Part shown: piece after piece, positions 37,281 to 48,728 of the stretch
Layout: each line of letters begins with the position of its first letter
Position numbering within the stretch: position 1 is the stretch's first letter
Assembly: GCA_964035545.1 (NCBI GenBank)
Contig: OZ037772.1
Span: 9,769,150-9,833,149 of the forward strand
Direction: 5' to 3'
Source: Bugula neritina
Taxonomy: Eukaryota; Bryozoa; Gymnolaemata; Cheilostomatida; Bugulidae
DNA: 64,000 bases
Program-made: the position numbers and the translations under genes
Notes under the pieces: model-generated
The model's input: only the letters and a program-made list of their open reading frames with translations
Database searches by the model: none
What the model was told of the DNA's origin: nothing

Positions 37281-39197
37281 TACAACACATAACAACATCT
37301 TTTGACAGAAAGAATGTATTGTTTAATAAATATTATGTAAGCTCACTATATTTAATAGTTTTGTATATTAAACACAGATCATAGTAACTAAATATTACAT
37401 TATAAAGTAATGTATTAGAATATACATATAGTTATATAAAATATATTTGAATACATAATTGTATTGTGTATTATATAGTTATGTATATATATCACATACT
37501 TATATGCTGCACTACATAATACCTTATGGAGATGTCTTACCAACATAATCCTGTCATCCAGGTCAACACCATGCCTTCCTCCGTTGATTATGGTCTCTTT
37601 TACTTTCTTGTAGGCACATTCCATTTTGCTTTTAGGGAAGCCAAGTAATTTTTTCATATCTGTCATCATTTGGTAATAGAAGTTTTGCTGCTTTATTTTC
37701 TTTGCTGCAGGATAACAAATGTCAAATATAATGGAACAGACAAAACCTATTATAAAAATACCTAAAGCTGTTTCTATTGATTTTTTTTTCATATAATTTA
37801 GTTTAGTATTTTATAAAAAGTATGCACTAATCTAATAATAGCTTTATACTTGCTAATAAAATGTTTTACCATAGTATTTAATAAATAATAATTAATTTGA
37901 TATGTAAAAAGTCTTTGAATAAAAAATATTTGATCTTTTAAGCAAGTAATACTGCTACAATCATTTTAACCCACTCAAATTACTACAGTGTTTTCTTCCA
38001 TGTAAAAATATTCAGTCTTCTTGCTATAAATGTAATTTTCTATATCAATAACATTAATTTTGTATTTCAAAACAGTTATTGAGATGAAAATCAAGTGTCA
38101 AGCTGTTTTAGGTAAGTTTACAATAACATGTATCTACAATTTAAAAAAATAAAACAATGAATGCATAAAATAACATTAGGAATTGCATTTTCCTTACTCC
38201 ATGAACTGCAGCTAGTTGTGAAAAACATTTTAAAGTAAGCATACAATTTGCTATACTATTAGATGTGATAATTCACTGGTAAGATTATTATATGTGACAG
38301 TGCTTCAATCACCAAACTACAATTACTACCAGCTTATTCAGTAGAACACTTCATATAGGAGTTGGTTAGTTGAAATTGAAATCTTTAGCTTGCAGACAAA
38401 AATATACAAGTAAAGAATTTGCATTTCTTATTCATTTACTATAACTACTTACCATAGTCTAGAAGCAGCACTCCCAAAGGTCTTTCATCTAAGTCTACGA
38501 CACTGCAGGTATTGGCCTGTAGGGGAGGCTGGAAACTGCAATTCAAAACAAGATTTTAATGCATCCTCTCAACTGGGTTGCCATCAAAGCAAGTATATAG
38601 AAAATCCTATAAGGATTATTTTACTCTATTTAGTACACACTATATTATATAATATATCTCGTATAGGTTTTAGCTTTTTTCCACAGTGTAACCACTAATG
38701 TATATATAATAATATTATATATACCCGATAGCTTTTTGCATCAAACTTATAAAATATTATACTACTAGATACAACATCTGTGTACAGGTGTGAAGGCGTG
38801 ATGAAAAAGCATCGCAGCATCACTGCATTGAAATTTACTAAAAATTTGGGATAAAACATAAAAGTTAAACAAAACTAGAAAAAACTCCTCCCTATTCAAT
38901 TATAATATTTGTGAATATTTTATCAGCCTTATGCAAGAAACTATATACATTAGCAGCTAAAATTTGAAAAAAGTAGCTAAAAACTAAGCATATATAGTAT
39001 GTACTAACTAAAGTAAAATAACCCATAACTAAACTTAAGATTGCTAAAGTAGATATACTAAGATGGGTAGGCTATAGTAACCTGTGTCGTAGCATGTGCA
39101 AAAGTTTATCTGCCAATTTTCCTGTCAGAACTGGGGGTTTCTTTACTCTTGGATCCGCCACTAGGGCGGCTGATACTATTGCCACATTTTGAAACAT
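33286..39197 (-). CDS. Family H paralog H-C, complete, 9 exons, about 753 aa
   Basis: Function unknown. Exons in order are 39197-39082, 38535-38453, 37704-37541, 36804-36664, 36309-36008, 35773-35661, 35381-35224, 34804-34667 and 34332-33286, totalling 754 codons in phase. Exon 1 is 116 bp and exon 8 is 138 bp, the same as in H-B. Module 1 (residues 1-168) contains ADPRVKKP, PLGVLLLDYG and LDDRIML. Exon 5 starts EAWMANYTHLVLPERKV, the counterpart of the H-B and H-D linkers. Module 2 (about 269-405) contains FTAFYRILCTYVVP and LTQSIVNESL. The tail of about 350 residues is Ser/Pro-rich with a basic stretch (KCKAKKKQ) and ends with DDFGLDLDWIVKEIGFDPFD, which looks like an acidic activation motif. 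The exon 4 donor is ambiguous by one codon (36664 or 36667). The start has A at -3. Confidence 0.75.
35515..35620. repeat. Short minisatellite in H-C intron 6
   Basis: Degenerate units of atagtaactagta type run over about 100 bp, resembling the 20-bp units in H-D intron 3. Confidence 0.5.
37212..37277. repeat. AT microsatellite in H-C intron 3
   Basis: An uninterrupted run of about 33 AT dinucleotides between H-C exons 3 and 4. Confidence 0.9.
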
Positions 39198-39378
39198 TTT
39201 TGCTGAATAGAGTGAAGATCAACTTCAATTAGTAAAATAGAATAATTTTATTAAACAATCTTAGTATTTTTTTAAATTTAATGACAGTTTCAACAAAAAT
39301 GTTTCAAATATTTCTTTGTAGAAAATGTAACCAATGCAAGCAATTTCTCTAGTGAAAAGACAAAATATTTACTATAAG
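39198..39378. other. 5' region of H-C
   Basis: The H-C ATG is a few bases after ttcag, so it may follow a 5' UTR acceptor. No upstream exon was identified. Confidence 0.35.
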
Positions 39379-39575
39379 GCTTGTGCGTGTGTGCGTGTGT
39401 GCGTGTGTGCTGGTGTGCGTGTGTGCGTGTATGCGTGTATGCGTGTGTGCGTTTGTGCGTGTGTGCGTGTATGTGTGTGTGTATGTCGGCATGTGTGCTT
39501 GTGTACATGTGTGCAAGTGTGCGTGTGTGCGTGTGTGCGTGTGTGTGGTTGTGTGCGTGTGTGCGTGTGTGCACA
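39379..39575. repeat. GTGTGC microsatellite at the left border of the F array
   Basis: About 200 bp of gtgtgc and related units. The tandem array homology starts immediately to its right, so it marks the array border. Open frames across it are artefacts. Confidence 0.9.
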
Positions 39576-40047
39576 CACTACAAAGTCATGTACAGACATG
39601 TGTTAAAGGTTATGAACAGAAATAAAGGAATTTGTGTTACAGTTCTAGGAATTTTTTCTTAAGCAGCTACATTTACTTCTTTGTAAGAGTTGAAAAGGTT
39701 TCTGCAATCAATAAAATTACATAACCCACTCCCTTGTTTAACAATTTTTTAAACAGAATAATTTATTAAAGATAAAATTAAAACAGTTTTTTCAACTCAT
39801 GACATGAAAATACATAAAGAATATAATTTCAATTACTGAAATAACAATACTGGTAATCATAACATCTTTATATAGCTGATAGTTCAGCTTCACAATTTGC
39901 ATAGTCTAGTAATTATTTCAAGTCAAAGCTGTGAGTTTCTCTTGAGGAAGCTAGCAAAACTGCTTTCAGGTTTTTGTCCAGATGAGCGGCCATATTTATT
40001 TGCCTGAGCTCCACTTTATAACCTGAATTGCATTCGCAAAGAACTTG

Positions 40048-40455
40048 TAGCTTGAAGTAGCGTTAGTTATACTTGGTGTAGCTTGAAGTAGTGTCAGTTA
40101 TATTCGGTGTAGTTTGAAGTAGTGTCAGTTATACTCGGTGTAGTTTGAAGTAGTGTCAGTTATAATCGGTGCAGTTTGAAGTAGTGTTAGTTATACGCAG
40201 TGTAGTTTAAAGTAGTGTCAGTTATACTCGGTGTAGTTTGAAGTAGTGTCAGTTATACTCGGTGTAGTTTAAAGTAGTGTCAGTTAGACAGGGTGTAGTT
40301 TGAAGTAGTGTCAGTTATACTCGGTGTAGTTTAAAGTAGTGTCAGTTATACTCGGTGCAGTTTGAAGTAGTGTTAGTTATATGCAGTGTAGTTTGAAGTA
40401 GTGTACGTTATACTCATTGTAGTTTGAAGTAGTGTTAGTTATACTCGGTGTAGTT
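40048..40455. repeat. 31-bp minisatellite, unit 1 (about 13 copies)
   Basis: Unit tgaagtagtgtcagttatac plus tcggtgtagtt, 31 bp, repeated with scattered substitutions. The same array occurs once in each segmental unit with a different copy number. Confidence 0.9.
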
Positions 40456-40459
40456 CAAT

Positions 40460-43130
40460 AAGCAAAGTTGTGGGAGCTGCCAAGGTAACTCGAAACTTGC
40501 TATGTGTAAGAGCTGCCATATGTTTGATCCTTGCTGAAGGGAAACGTGGTGTCAACAAGTAGCTTGTTAGTGGAATTAGGAAACTAGCGCAAAATTGCAA
40601 TCGAGGTTGAATCTAGCATATTGAGTGATCCCACTGGTTTTAAAGATAGTGGGCTGAAATAATCGGAATTCAAATATTTTAGAATTGCTGCGAGTATCTC
40701 CGATAACATTCTCATGGTCATTGATTAGCAGTTAAAATGTTCTGTAGCATTCTATATCAGCTTTGTTGAATTGAAAAGTAGACAAGTTTTTTCTCTGAAA
40801 ATGCTAAATTAGCAAAACTCAGGTAAAATCTGAGTTTATTAGATGTGAGGCTTGCCAAACAGTTGATGCAGTTTTACGTGAAGAAATCTTTGTGGCAACA
40901 CCAAGCTTGCGGGCATAAGGAAACTGGCACCAGGTCTTCAACCCAATACACGGACACAACTTGTCTCGTTGATGGTGGACTGTAAAGTTGAAAGTAAAGT
41001 AGTGAGGGTGGAAAAGTTTCCCAATTCAATCCAGAAAAAATCAATGGAAATTTGCCGTGGTTCTATGGAATTTTAATGTTTTATATATAACTGAGGGTTA
41101 ATATACAGAAGGGCTGATCAGAACAGTTGGTATTGACCTAGCTTACACAATACTACTGGTTTAAATAGTGTCAAATGTTGTGTCACCAGTTCCCATTGTA
41201 TTCATCAATTGGAAATCTCCAAGCTTGTTGTTGTCAGGCTAAATGGTATTGACAGGATACTACTTCTGCAGCTGTATCTAACATAACGAGTAGCAAGACT
41301 GGTGTTTGAGATGGTGAACTGAAGAGTTTTGGGTGCAAATATATCCCAAGTGATGAAAGCATCTTCAAACACATTTTCATGGTAGTTAGTGTAGACTGTC
41401 CAGGAGCATTCCATACATCTGGTTGAATTCTCTAAAGTAAACCAGTTTCCTCTGTAGAAGCACAGAATCAGCAAAACTTAGATTTGTATTTCCCATTTGA
41501 TCTCTTGCAGAAGAGAGCTCGGTGCTTGCTGGGGTTGAAAATGGAAACTCTAGGATTGACTGCAAATATTTTATAACAGCTTGACAATAATGCATTTTAT
41601 TATTCTACAGAACAATATCATACATATTTTATCTAGAATACTACTAATTTGAAGAAAGAATAATTCTATGTTATAAATGATATAAAGTGAAGTATTTTTT
41701 AGTCCTTTTCAAACTTGATTGTTACTAACATTCATTTGAATCAGTTGGCTCGAAATCAATGTTGGAAAACACATTTAAATATAAATAATAAATACTTGGC
41801 CTTCAACCTGACAGAAGCTAAACACATTCTTCTTTGTTTCATATGATGTATCAGTTACCCGGAAGAATGGCAACTTCAGAGTTTTTCTGTATTGTTGATG
41901 TTACTCGCAGGAATGATCAGTACCATGTGTAGACTCAGTTCTATGTGAGGTAAATCAGATTTGGAGCACACATATGACTTGTGCCACACTGAAACATAAT
42001 TGTTCTGTTGATTAGAGCTACTAACTACGGCAGTGTTTTAGGATTGGCTGATAAATCAGAATTTATATGAACTCTCATAGTAATTTTGAAACTGTGAGCT
42101 GTGCGACGTTTCCTTCTAGAAACATGGGCAGCTATTTATAAAAAAACTTTGTGAGTTTTTTTCCTGACAAGCTTCTGTTATGTTTTAATTCACATTGTCT
42201 CTGAGGAGGGTGTGCAATTCAATACAACAGTTATGCTCACTGTAGTTATGTTTAGGCAGAGTTGTGGAAGCCGTCAAGTAACGTATGATCTTACTATATA
42301 GATGAGAGCCTTGCTAGAAGATTTATCTTGCTTCAGGACCGGCAAACTTCCTGCCAACAGGCAGCTTGTAAGTAAAGTTAAGCTTTTCACCAAAGTGCAT
42401 AAGATCTAACTAGGGAGCCATTTGGTTGTTGGCACACAGCATGTGAGCATTTAAAAAAAAACGCGTACATAACACCATGAAGTGGATGCAGAGCAGCCAA
42501 CCGTGTGGCTAGAACGATTGCAAAAACTTTGATTGCCAGTTTTGGAGGTTTTGGTAAAACTCTTTCAGAAGCTGATTTTTAAGAAGCCAGGAGAAATTGA
42601 GGTGCTTCTTGTAGAAAAACAATATAGGTATTTCCAATTCAGCAAACATGTTTACTACTTTGTGCATGGTGTTCCTTTTAGTTCTAAATTGTCTCATTTC
42701 AGTTGAACCCGCAAAGTTTTGGGAAGCTGTCAAGTGAAGTCTTAACTTACTGGGGGTTGGAGACCAGATTTTGGCAGCACAGAGAAACCTGAAGTTGTTG
42801 GAACACAGCCTGTGGGTATTGGAGAACAACAAATAAGGGACTACTTTGAGATGGATTCAGAGTACACCAAAGATGTGAGGTGGCTGCATAGCAACTGACA
42901 GTTTAGCTGGAGTGACTGCAAAACTACGATTGCTGGTCATGCAGGGTTTGGTGAAACCTTTTGAGAAGCTGGGACAGATGTGAATTGTCCACCCTGAGAG
43001 CAGGTACTTGTAGAAGAAACATATGAGTTTTTCTGATATATCGGTCATATCGACCCTTTTGTGTCCCTTTTGATTCGGAGTTGTCTTAGCAAAATACATG
43101 TGATTTAAAGAAGCAGTTATTATCACTTCA
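40460..43130 (-). pseudogene. Decayed internal repeats 3' of F1, possibly old coding repeats
   Basis: The 3' flank of F1 contains at least two related blocks (about 42430-42780 and 42795-43130). On the minus strand both encode similar strings: FFYK, then FSKGFTKPCMTSN or FTKTSKTG-like text, then LAKL or AKLS, and FSN(S/T)HRLC. A second pair lies near 40790-40860 and 41400-41480 (LSFANLAFSEKKLVYF and LSFADSVLLQRKLVYF). Stops and frameshifts differ between the three segmental units, so no intact frame is maintained. I read it as decayed repeats. Whether they were ever translated is uncertain. Confidence 0.4.
42081..42286. other. Block present only in unit 1
   Basis: Units 2 and 3 read catagtaatgatcttac where unit 1 has about 205 extra bases between catagtaa and tgatcttac. 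The block contains a worn copy of the gttgtgggagctgcc module, so it is probably ancestral and was deleted in the ancestor of units 2 and 3, with short agtaa microhomology. Confidence 0.6.
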
Positions 43131-43988
43131 ATTATTTATGTGATACTGCACATCGTTAGTCACAGAGGTTAGTGAAGAGCTGTTCCAAGAGCAAAGGAAG
43201 TCATAGATCACGGAGTTACAGAGAAACTACCTTGACTGACATCAGCAATGATCCTGTGAAGCTGACGCAATGCACAGAATAGTATATTAGTTCCATGCTA
43301 CAACTTGTTGGTAAACAAAGCTGACTGCATGGTGAGAGAGATGAGAACTACTGATGTGAATGTAGTTGTGTCAAGAAAGAGAGTGCTTAGTAGGAGCTGG
43401 TAAACTGCCAGTCGAGTGTGAGCTGTGACAGTATGTTCGAGTTTAAAACGCCAAGAACAAAGCTGGCTGCATGACCAGGGAGAGATGAGAACTACTGATG
43501 TGAATGCATCCGTAGCACTGGCTAGGCGTTAATTGGGGAGATGCCTTTTGAGGTATTTGGCTTCTCGAGATGTGTGGCCATGTAAAACTACAAAAAGTCA
43601 AAAACAACAATTTGCTGCACATATATATTCAGCAAACAGAGCATAGCACTTTATAGAACATGATGCCAGGCAGGTAATAGAAATGTCAGCTTTACTTATT
43701 ATATGAATGTCAGTTGCTAGCAGAAAGAATAATAGCAATGATAAATGAAGATGATATTTGTCTCATTGAGCCTAGTGATTGTAAGCAACTCTTTTGTTGC
43801 CCAATTAACATCATAATTTCACTATCAAACCATTTTAAAAACATGCAACTTAAATTTGTTTTTCTCCTAACCATTCACAACTTCTCACTACTCAATTTGT
43901 TGTGGCTGCAAGAATCTATTTATCTTTGCTTTACAAGGAAGTGAAAGCCTGCAAAATTAACTTACCTCTGTCTTAGCACCATACGGTG

Positions 43989-46900
43989 TTACTGGCACTT
44001 TTTGTGGATAACATAGGCTGCAAACGCAAGCACACCCACCGCAGTCGCTGCCACCACAGCGCTGCCTATGTTGCTCTACAACAAATAGCAATCAGCATCA
44101 ATACAATATGTTACATTGTATGGCTTTGTCCTTCTGAAGAAGCATTCAGATAAATCTACATATTGGGAATAGAACCTGGTTCAAATGATGAGAAGCATGG
44201 CTTTGTCCTAATAAAAGAGCTTTAAATATTTTATAACTACAGTCTTACACTGTGCTGCTCTGCCTGCTGTTGCTGATGCCGTTCTTCACACGCTGCCTCT
44301 ACAGCTGTGACATTGGACTCTAAGTCATGTTCACTCTCACCCTCACCACTGTTTCCTCCAACAGACTCAGAGATCTCACCATCCACACCTATATTGAAAT
44401 GTATGTAATTTATGTTAATTTTCATAACATTAGCTTAGCTACTATATTATCTGTTCTGTAGCTTATACACTTATTTAAAGGAAATTTAATTCCCTGTTGT
44501 AAAGCTTTTATTGCTTGATTTGAATAATTCATTAACGTAATATGTAGCAACTGATCTACTTATGATCTATCATCAATTTATAAGTACTTGTCTTGCGTTT
44601 TTCTAACTCTTCTCAGTTTTGTCTTTGTGATACATTATCTTCAACACGAACTACATATATACTAAAAGAATATATTATAGTTACCAATACCTTGCTCAGG
44701 GGCTTGTAGCGCCCTCACCCCTGGCTCCCCACGGCTGCGAGAAATTGCGAGCTGTTGCTCGCGTAGAGCCCTTGCGGCTAGGCCATTGCCTAAAGTTTTA
44801 TTAAAATGTGAGTGTTTTCCTAAATATGTCAGGAATGTACAAAATTATTTGTGGACTTCTGCAGCTTTTAACTCTTTTACAAGTCCAAACTCATAAAACA
44901 GAAAATTTACTTGAAACATAAACAATATCATGCAAGAAAGTCAAGTATGTTTATGTAGTAAGTATTCATTAACAACTCTGTGCTTTCAGCCTTTCAATCT
45001 GTCTATAAATGCAGTGAAACCTTCAACTCAAATATCTAGACACTACTAATATAATCAACAAGCAAACGTAAACAAATACCAAAATTAGCTGATAATGTGC
45101 CATAAAGTGTAATCAATTTTTTTGTAAAAGTTTAATATGTACTATTTTAAAGTTTCAAGTTGAAATTAGGTAACCTAGATGTCTGTTGTAAGAATTGGAC
45201 AGTGAAGAATATGAAATATAGATAAACAATATCAGCGTTTCACTGCATTGATGATGAAAGCATTAGTTTAAAATTTGATTATGACAGATACTCTTGGAAA
45301 GTAAAAATATAGGCGCTGACAGGTTTTCAGTTTCAGGTATATGTTTTAGCATATTTGAGTTCCATGAATAGAGTTATAATTGTTTATTATAAATTTTAAA
45401 TTTTTTCAAGTAGTAAGACCTTTCATAAATTTCTAAAAAGTTCAAAAGTAACTTTGTGGATAAAGTTCTAAAACACTCACCAGATGCAGTCGTGGGGTCT
45501 GGCACAATCAACCCGTTGCCACCAGAAACCTCCACCCTGAAAACACGGTAGAGAGCTGATGCGCAACCGGGCTCAAGAGTCACCGTGGATGGATACTAAA
45601 ATTGACAGAAAGTCCTCTTTGAGCACAAACAAAACACATTTGTATGCAAGAACTAATTTACAGAGGTCAAATTCATGCACAACAACTCATCATTGATTTA
45701 CACGAAGTGACTGGAAGTTGCCTTAGCCTGAGAAAAATAACTCAGGATATTAATGGAAGTTTATAAATATATTTTATTCACAGACTATAGTATTTGAATA
45801 TCTGTAACACTTACGAAAGCCTCAATCTGCTCGCAGACTTCGGCCACCTCCTCTTCACTGACTGAGAGCAACAGAGCTAAATATAATATAAAGTCAATTT
45901 TTAGATTAAAACAATAGGTTTTATATGCACCAATAATTGCGATTGAGAACATAACTTATGTATTTGCATGTGTAAACTACTTTGTTTTGAGTTCAAATTT
46001 AAGTTCATGTCAGAGTTGTTTGAAACACTTTCATGGTAATTAGGTTTAGGAGATTTCCCCTAGAGGTAATCATATTTAGTGCTACAGATAACTAAACTAG
46101 AAAAAAGGGCATTTTATCTATTACCAAATGTATGTGGAAATCACTGTGAGTCTGCAACACCAACAATTGAACATAAATAAATGATTTTCTAGTCAGTATT
46201 TGAACAGATTTGAGTATACTGCGAAAGAAAAGTCCGCTATACAGACATACAAACATGATGCAAACAGCCACCCTCCATGTTATTAGAGCCACAAGTTACT
46301 GCTAACAGCCAACACAAATTACATAATATAATCATATTGATTATGTAACATAAACCAACCTGGGGCAGGTTCTTCCTCTTCAGATGAGGAACTCAGATCC
46401 ATGAGATCCATGAACCTGTCCAGCTCTGTCTGGGGCTCACGAGGACGCGCTGTAATTAAACATAATATATTATAGTTTCATTAATATCATATATTGTCAA
46501 TGTTACTGCAACATTTAGCTACACAACCACAGAAACATGTTTTGGATCATTGACTTTGAGTAGCACAATATTATATCAGCAATGATATATAGTGATATTT
46601 GTCTAAGTTTTTGCTAAGGGCTTTTCCTGACTATTAATAACGTTTAGGTGAATTCATTAACCAAACTATGTTTAATAATAAAGACAATACAGCATTTAAC
46701 AAGAAGCTAAATTGTACAAAATAGAAACTTTGTGAAATTTCAACTCAGTGAACTAATTTATGTAGTAGTGCTGTAATTGATCATGCAGTTGTTTACCAAA
46801 CTTGAGTTGCACAATAACTAGAAAGATTAGTCCATCATATGTACACATACAAGTTACATATTAAACAGTCAACTAATATAAACATTTTGAGTACAGAATA

Positions 46901-48728
46901 TCAGCTTACCAGGTGATGGTACCTCCTCATCAGATGATGAGGAGCCTCCATAGACGTCCTCGAACCCGTCCAGCGGGTTACCAGTCTCAGAGGCTACAAT
47001 ATATATAAACGTGTTTAATATTTAAAATATGGTGAATGTATATTCACAACATCAAGCTACACTACTACATTGCTTTACATACTATTTTACAATAGGTTTT
47101 TCTAGTGCCTGTTTAAATATGTGTATATTACTATATTATAATAAAAAAAATATGAAGAAATTTGGTCATCTTTACCTACTAGCCAGAGTTTTGGACAAAA
47201 TTTATACGTATATATGCAAAAGCCAATAACTTTGACTGATAAAATCTAGTTTTGATTACAACATAAATCATTCATGTTGAATGATCTACATAAATTGATT
47301 ATTATTTTTGAAAAAAAATATGTTTGACAATATTTTTTACTAATGTTGGTGCAATAGGAATCAGCTTGGCTCGAAATCGTAATTATACACATAAAATTTT
47401 CAAAAATATTGTCAATTAAAAAACTAGGAAGTTACCTGCAATAGAATAATTTACCTATATAATAAACTGAGTGTACTAGTACTAGTACCACTATAACATT
47501 ACCAACACACAAACACCTCAATATGATGACTACACTATATGAAAAGCTAGCCTACCAGGTGCAGCTTCTGTCTCGGTCTCGTAGAGAGAGCAGACGAGAC
47601 TAACCATCTCATCCAGTCCAGCAGGTTCTGCGTCGTCTGCAATTAACATACATTTATGTTACCAAACTTTAGAGATGTTTTTCTCTTGACAAATGAAAAG
47701 GAAAAAGTAGCTACAACTTGACACCAGAAAAAATAGAATCTCTAATGTTTGAATAGAATTCAAGGAAACTAAGAAAACAGCTCAGATGTTAAATTATAAC
47801 AACACTGTCTCTGAAAGTTATATGAAGTTATTATCGGAAGATAATGTAAATTTTATCCTTGAGGTTGCTAACATAATTGCTGTAATACATAGAAGATGCA
47901 AATGGATTCACTATACAAGTTGCTTCCTAGTTAAGATTTACTCACCAACAGCTGGTGCTGTTGCCAGAGGAGCAGCCTGTGGGGTGACTCTTGGAGAGGT
48001 CTCAGGTGTTTCAGGTGTTGAGGTCACCTGTGAGGTTGGGGGAGCAGCTTGCGTAGTGACCGTTGGTGGGGTGCACGGGGTGGCAGAGAATGTTTGGCTA
48101 GCCGGTGGAGCCGCTGGTGGAGCCGCTGGTGGAGCCGCTGGTGGAGCCGCTGGTGGAGCCGCTGGTGAAGCCGCTGGTGGAGCCGCCGGTGGAGCCGCTG
48201 GTGGAGCCGTTGGTGGGACCTGAGGTTGTGCTGCCTCAAAAATGGCCGGGTCTGTGGTCTGAGACGGGGAAGCTGTCAAGGCCCGGCAGACCGTACTCCC
48301 GCAACTATCTCCATGGGGACACTGCATCTCCCAAATAGAAGCTGGAAATAAATTTGACCAAAGGTTATATAAGCAAATTATAATATCAATTATTATTTTC
48401 TTTGTTAAATTGCAATTTGGTTCCTTCCAAACCAAAACTTCATGATATTCGCGCTTAGATTTCTTTAGTTACAGTTTTATGTGAAACGCTTTTTCTGTTT
48501 ATGATTGAAATTTTAGTGTAGCTCTATATTATTTCTCTTCTATAAAACAAAAACATGAACCCAAAAGCTAGTTTAGGATTTCAACTACATCTAAACTTAC
48601 AAGATATATGTAAGGTTCTAATTATTATTCTGGTATAGTTAAAAAAGTAGAATGCAAGACATTTTACAATTACCAAGTTTTTCACAGCTTTCAGTTTTCT
48701 TTGCGGTCGTAGTCTCTGTATTTCCCAT
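43989..48728 (-). CDS. F1: tail-anchored Pro/Ala-rich protein, 10 exons, about 402 aa
   Basis: Family unknown. Exons in order are 48728-48674, 48341-47946, 47636-47556, 46993-46910, 46449-46360, 45876-45815, 45595-45481, 44789-44691, 44388-44249 and 44075-43989; all phases join (403 codons). The start MGNTET has A at -3 and G at +4, and Gly2 with Thr6 fits an N-myristoylation signal. Exon 2 encodes MQCPHGDSCGSTVC and then a PPAA repeat. Exons 3-5 (81, 84 and 90 bp, all phase 1-1) each encode a Leu-Asp hydrophobic core followed by acidic Ser/Glu and Pro. Exons 6-8 encode SEEEVAEVCEQIEAF, a short beta-like segment with VTLEPGCASALYRVFRVEV, and a basic helix. The last exon encodes one membrane helix (IGSAVVAATAVGVLAFAAYV) and the tail HKKCQ before TAA. 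That layout predicts a tail-anchored cytosol-facing protein; the short Ala/Val helix and basic end suggest mitochondrial outer membrane or ER. Function is not known. Confidence 0.8.
48104..48211 (-). repeat. 12-bp coding VNTR in F1 exon 2 (9 units)
   Basis: Nine tandem ggtggagccgct units encode PPAA on the minus strand. F2 has ten, which accounts exactly for its exon 2 being 12 bp longer. Plus-strand open frames here are shadows. Confidence 0.9.

Noticed and set aside
39290-39662. Several overlapping open frames rich in Cys/Val or Thr/His
   Set aside because: Same cause: a GTGTGC microsatellite.
43714-43944. 76-codon plus-strand frame repeated at 54002-54232
   Set aside because: The frame is open in both units, but the units are nearly identical as DNA and amino-acid changes are as frequent as silent ones; no splice or start context supports it.
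46921-46951. Palindrome-like ctcctcatcagatgatgagg in F exon 4
   Set aside because: Its arms do not match exactly, and the sequence is explained by Ser/Asp/Glu codons. It contains tcatcag, but no hammerhead stems or GAAA partner.
47786-48338. Plus-strand frames rich in Gly/Ala or Pro/Leu/Val over the F1 VNTR, also at 58139-58588
   Set aside because: They are shadows of the minus-strand PPAA exon, whose splice borders and phases fit a ten-exon gene; the plus frames have none.
43989-48728. F genes as MAVS-like or Bcl-2-like adaptors
   Set aside because: Only the Pro-rich plus tail-anchor layout is similar. There is no CARD and no BH motif that I can see, so the name would be unsupported.
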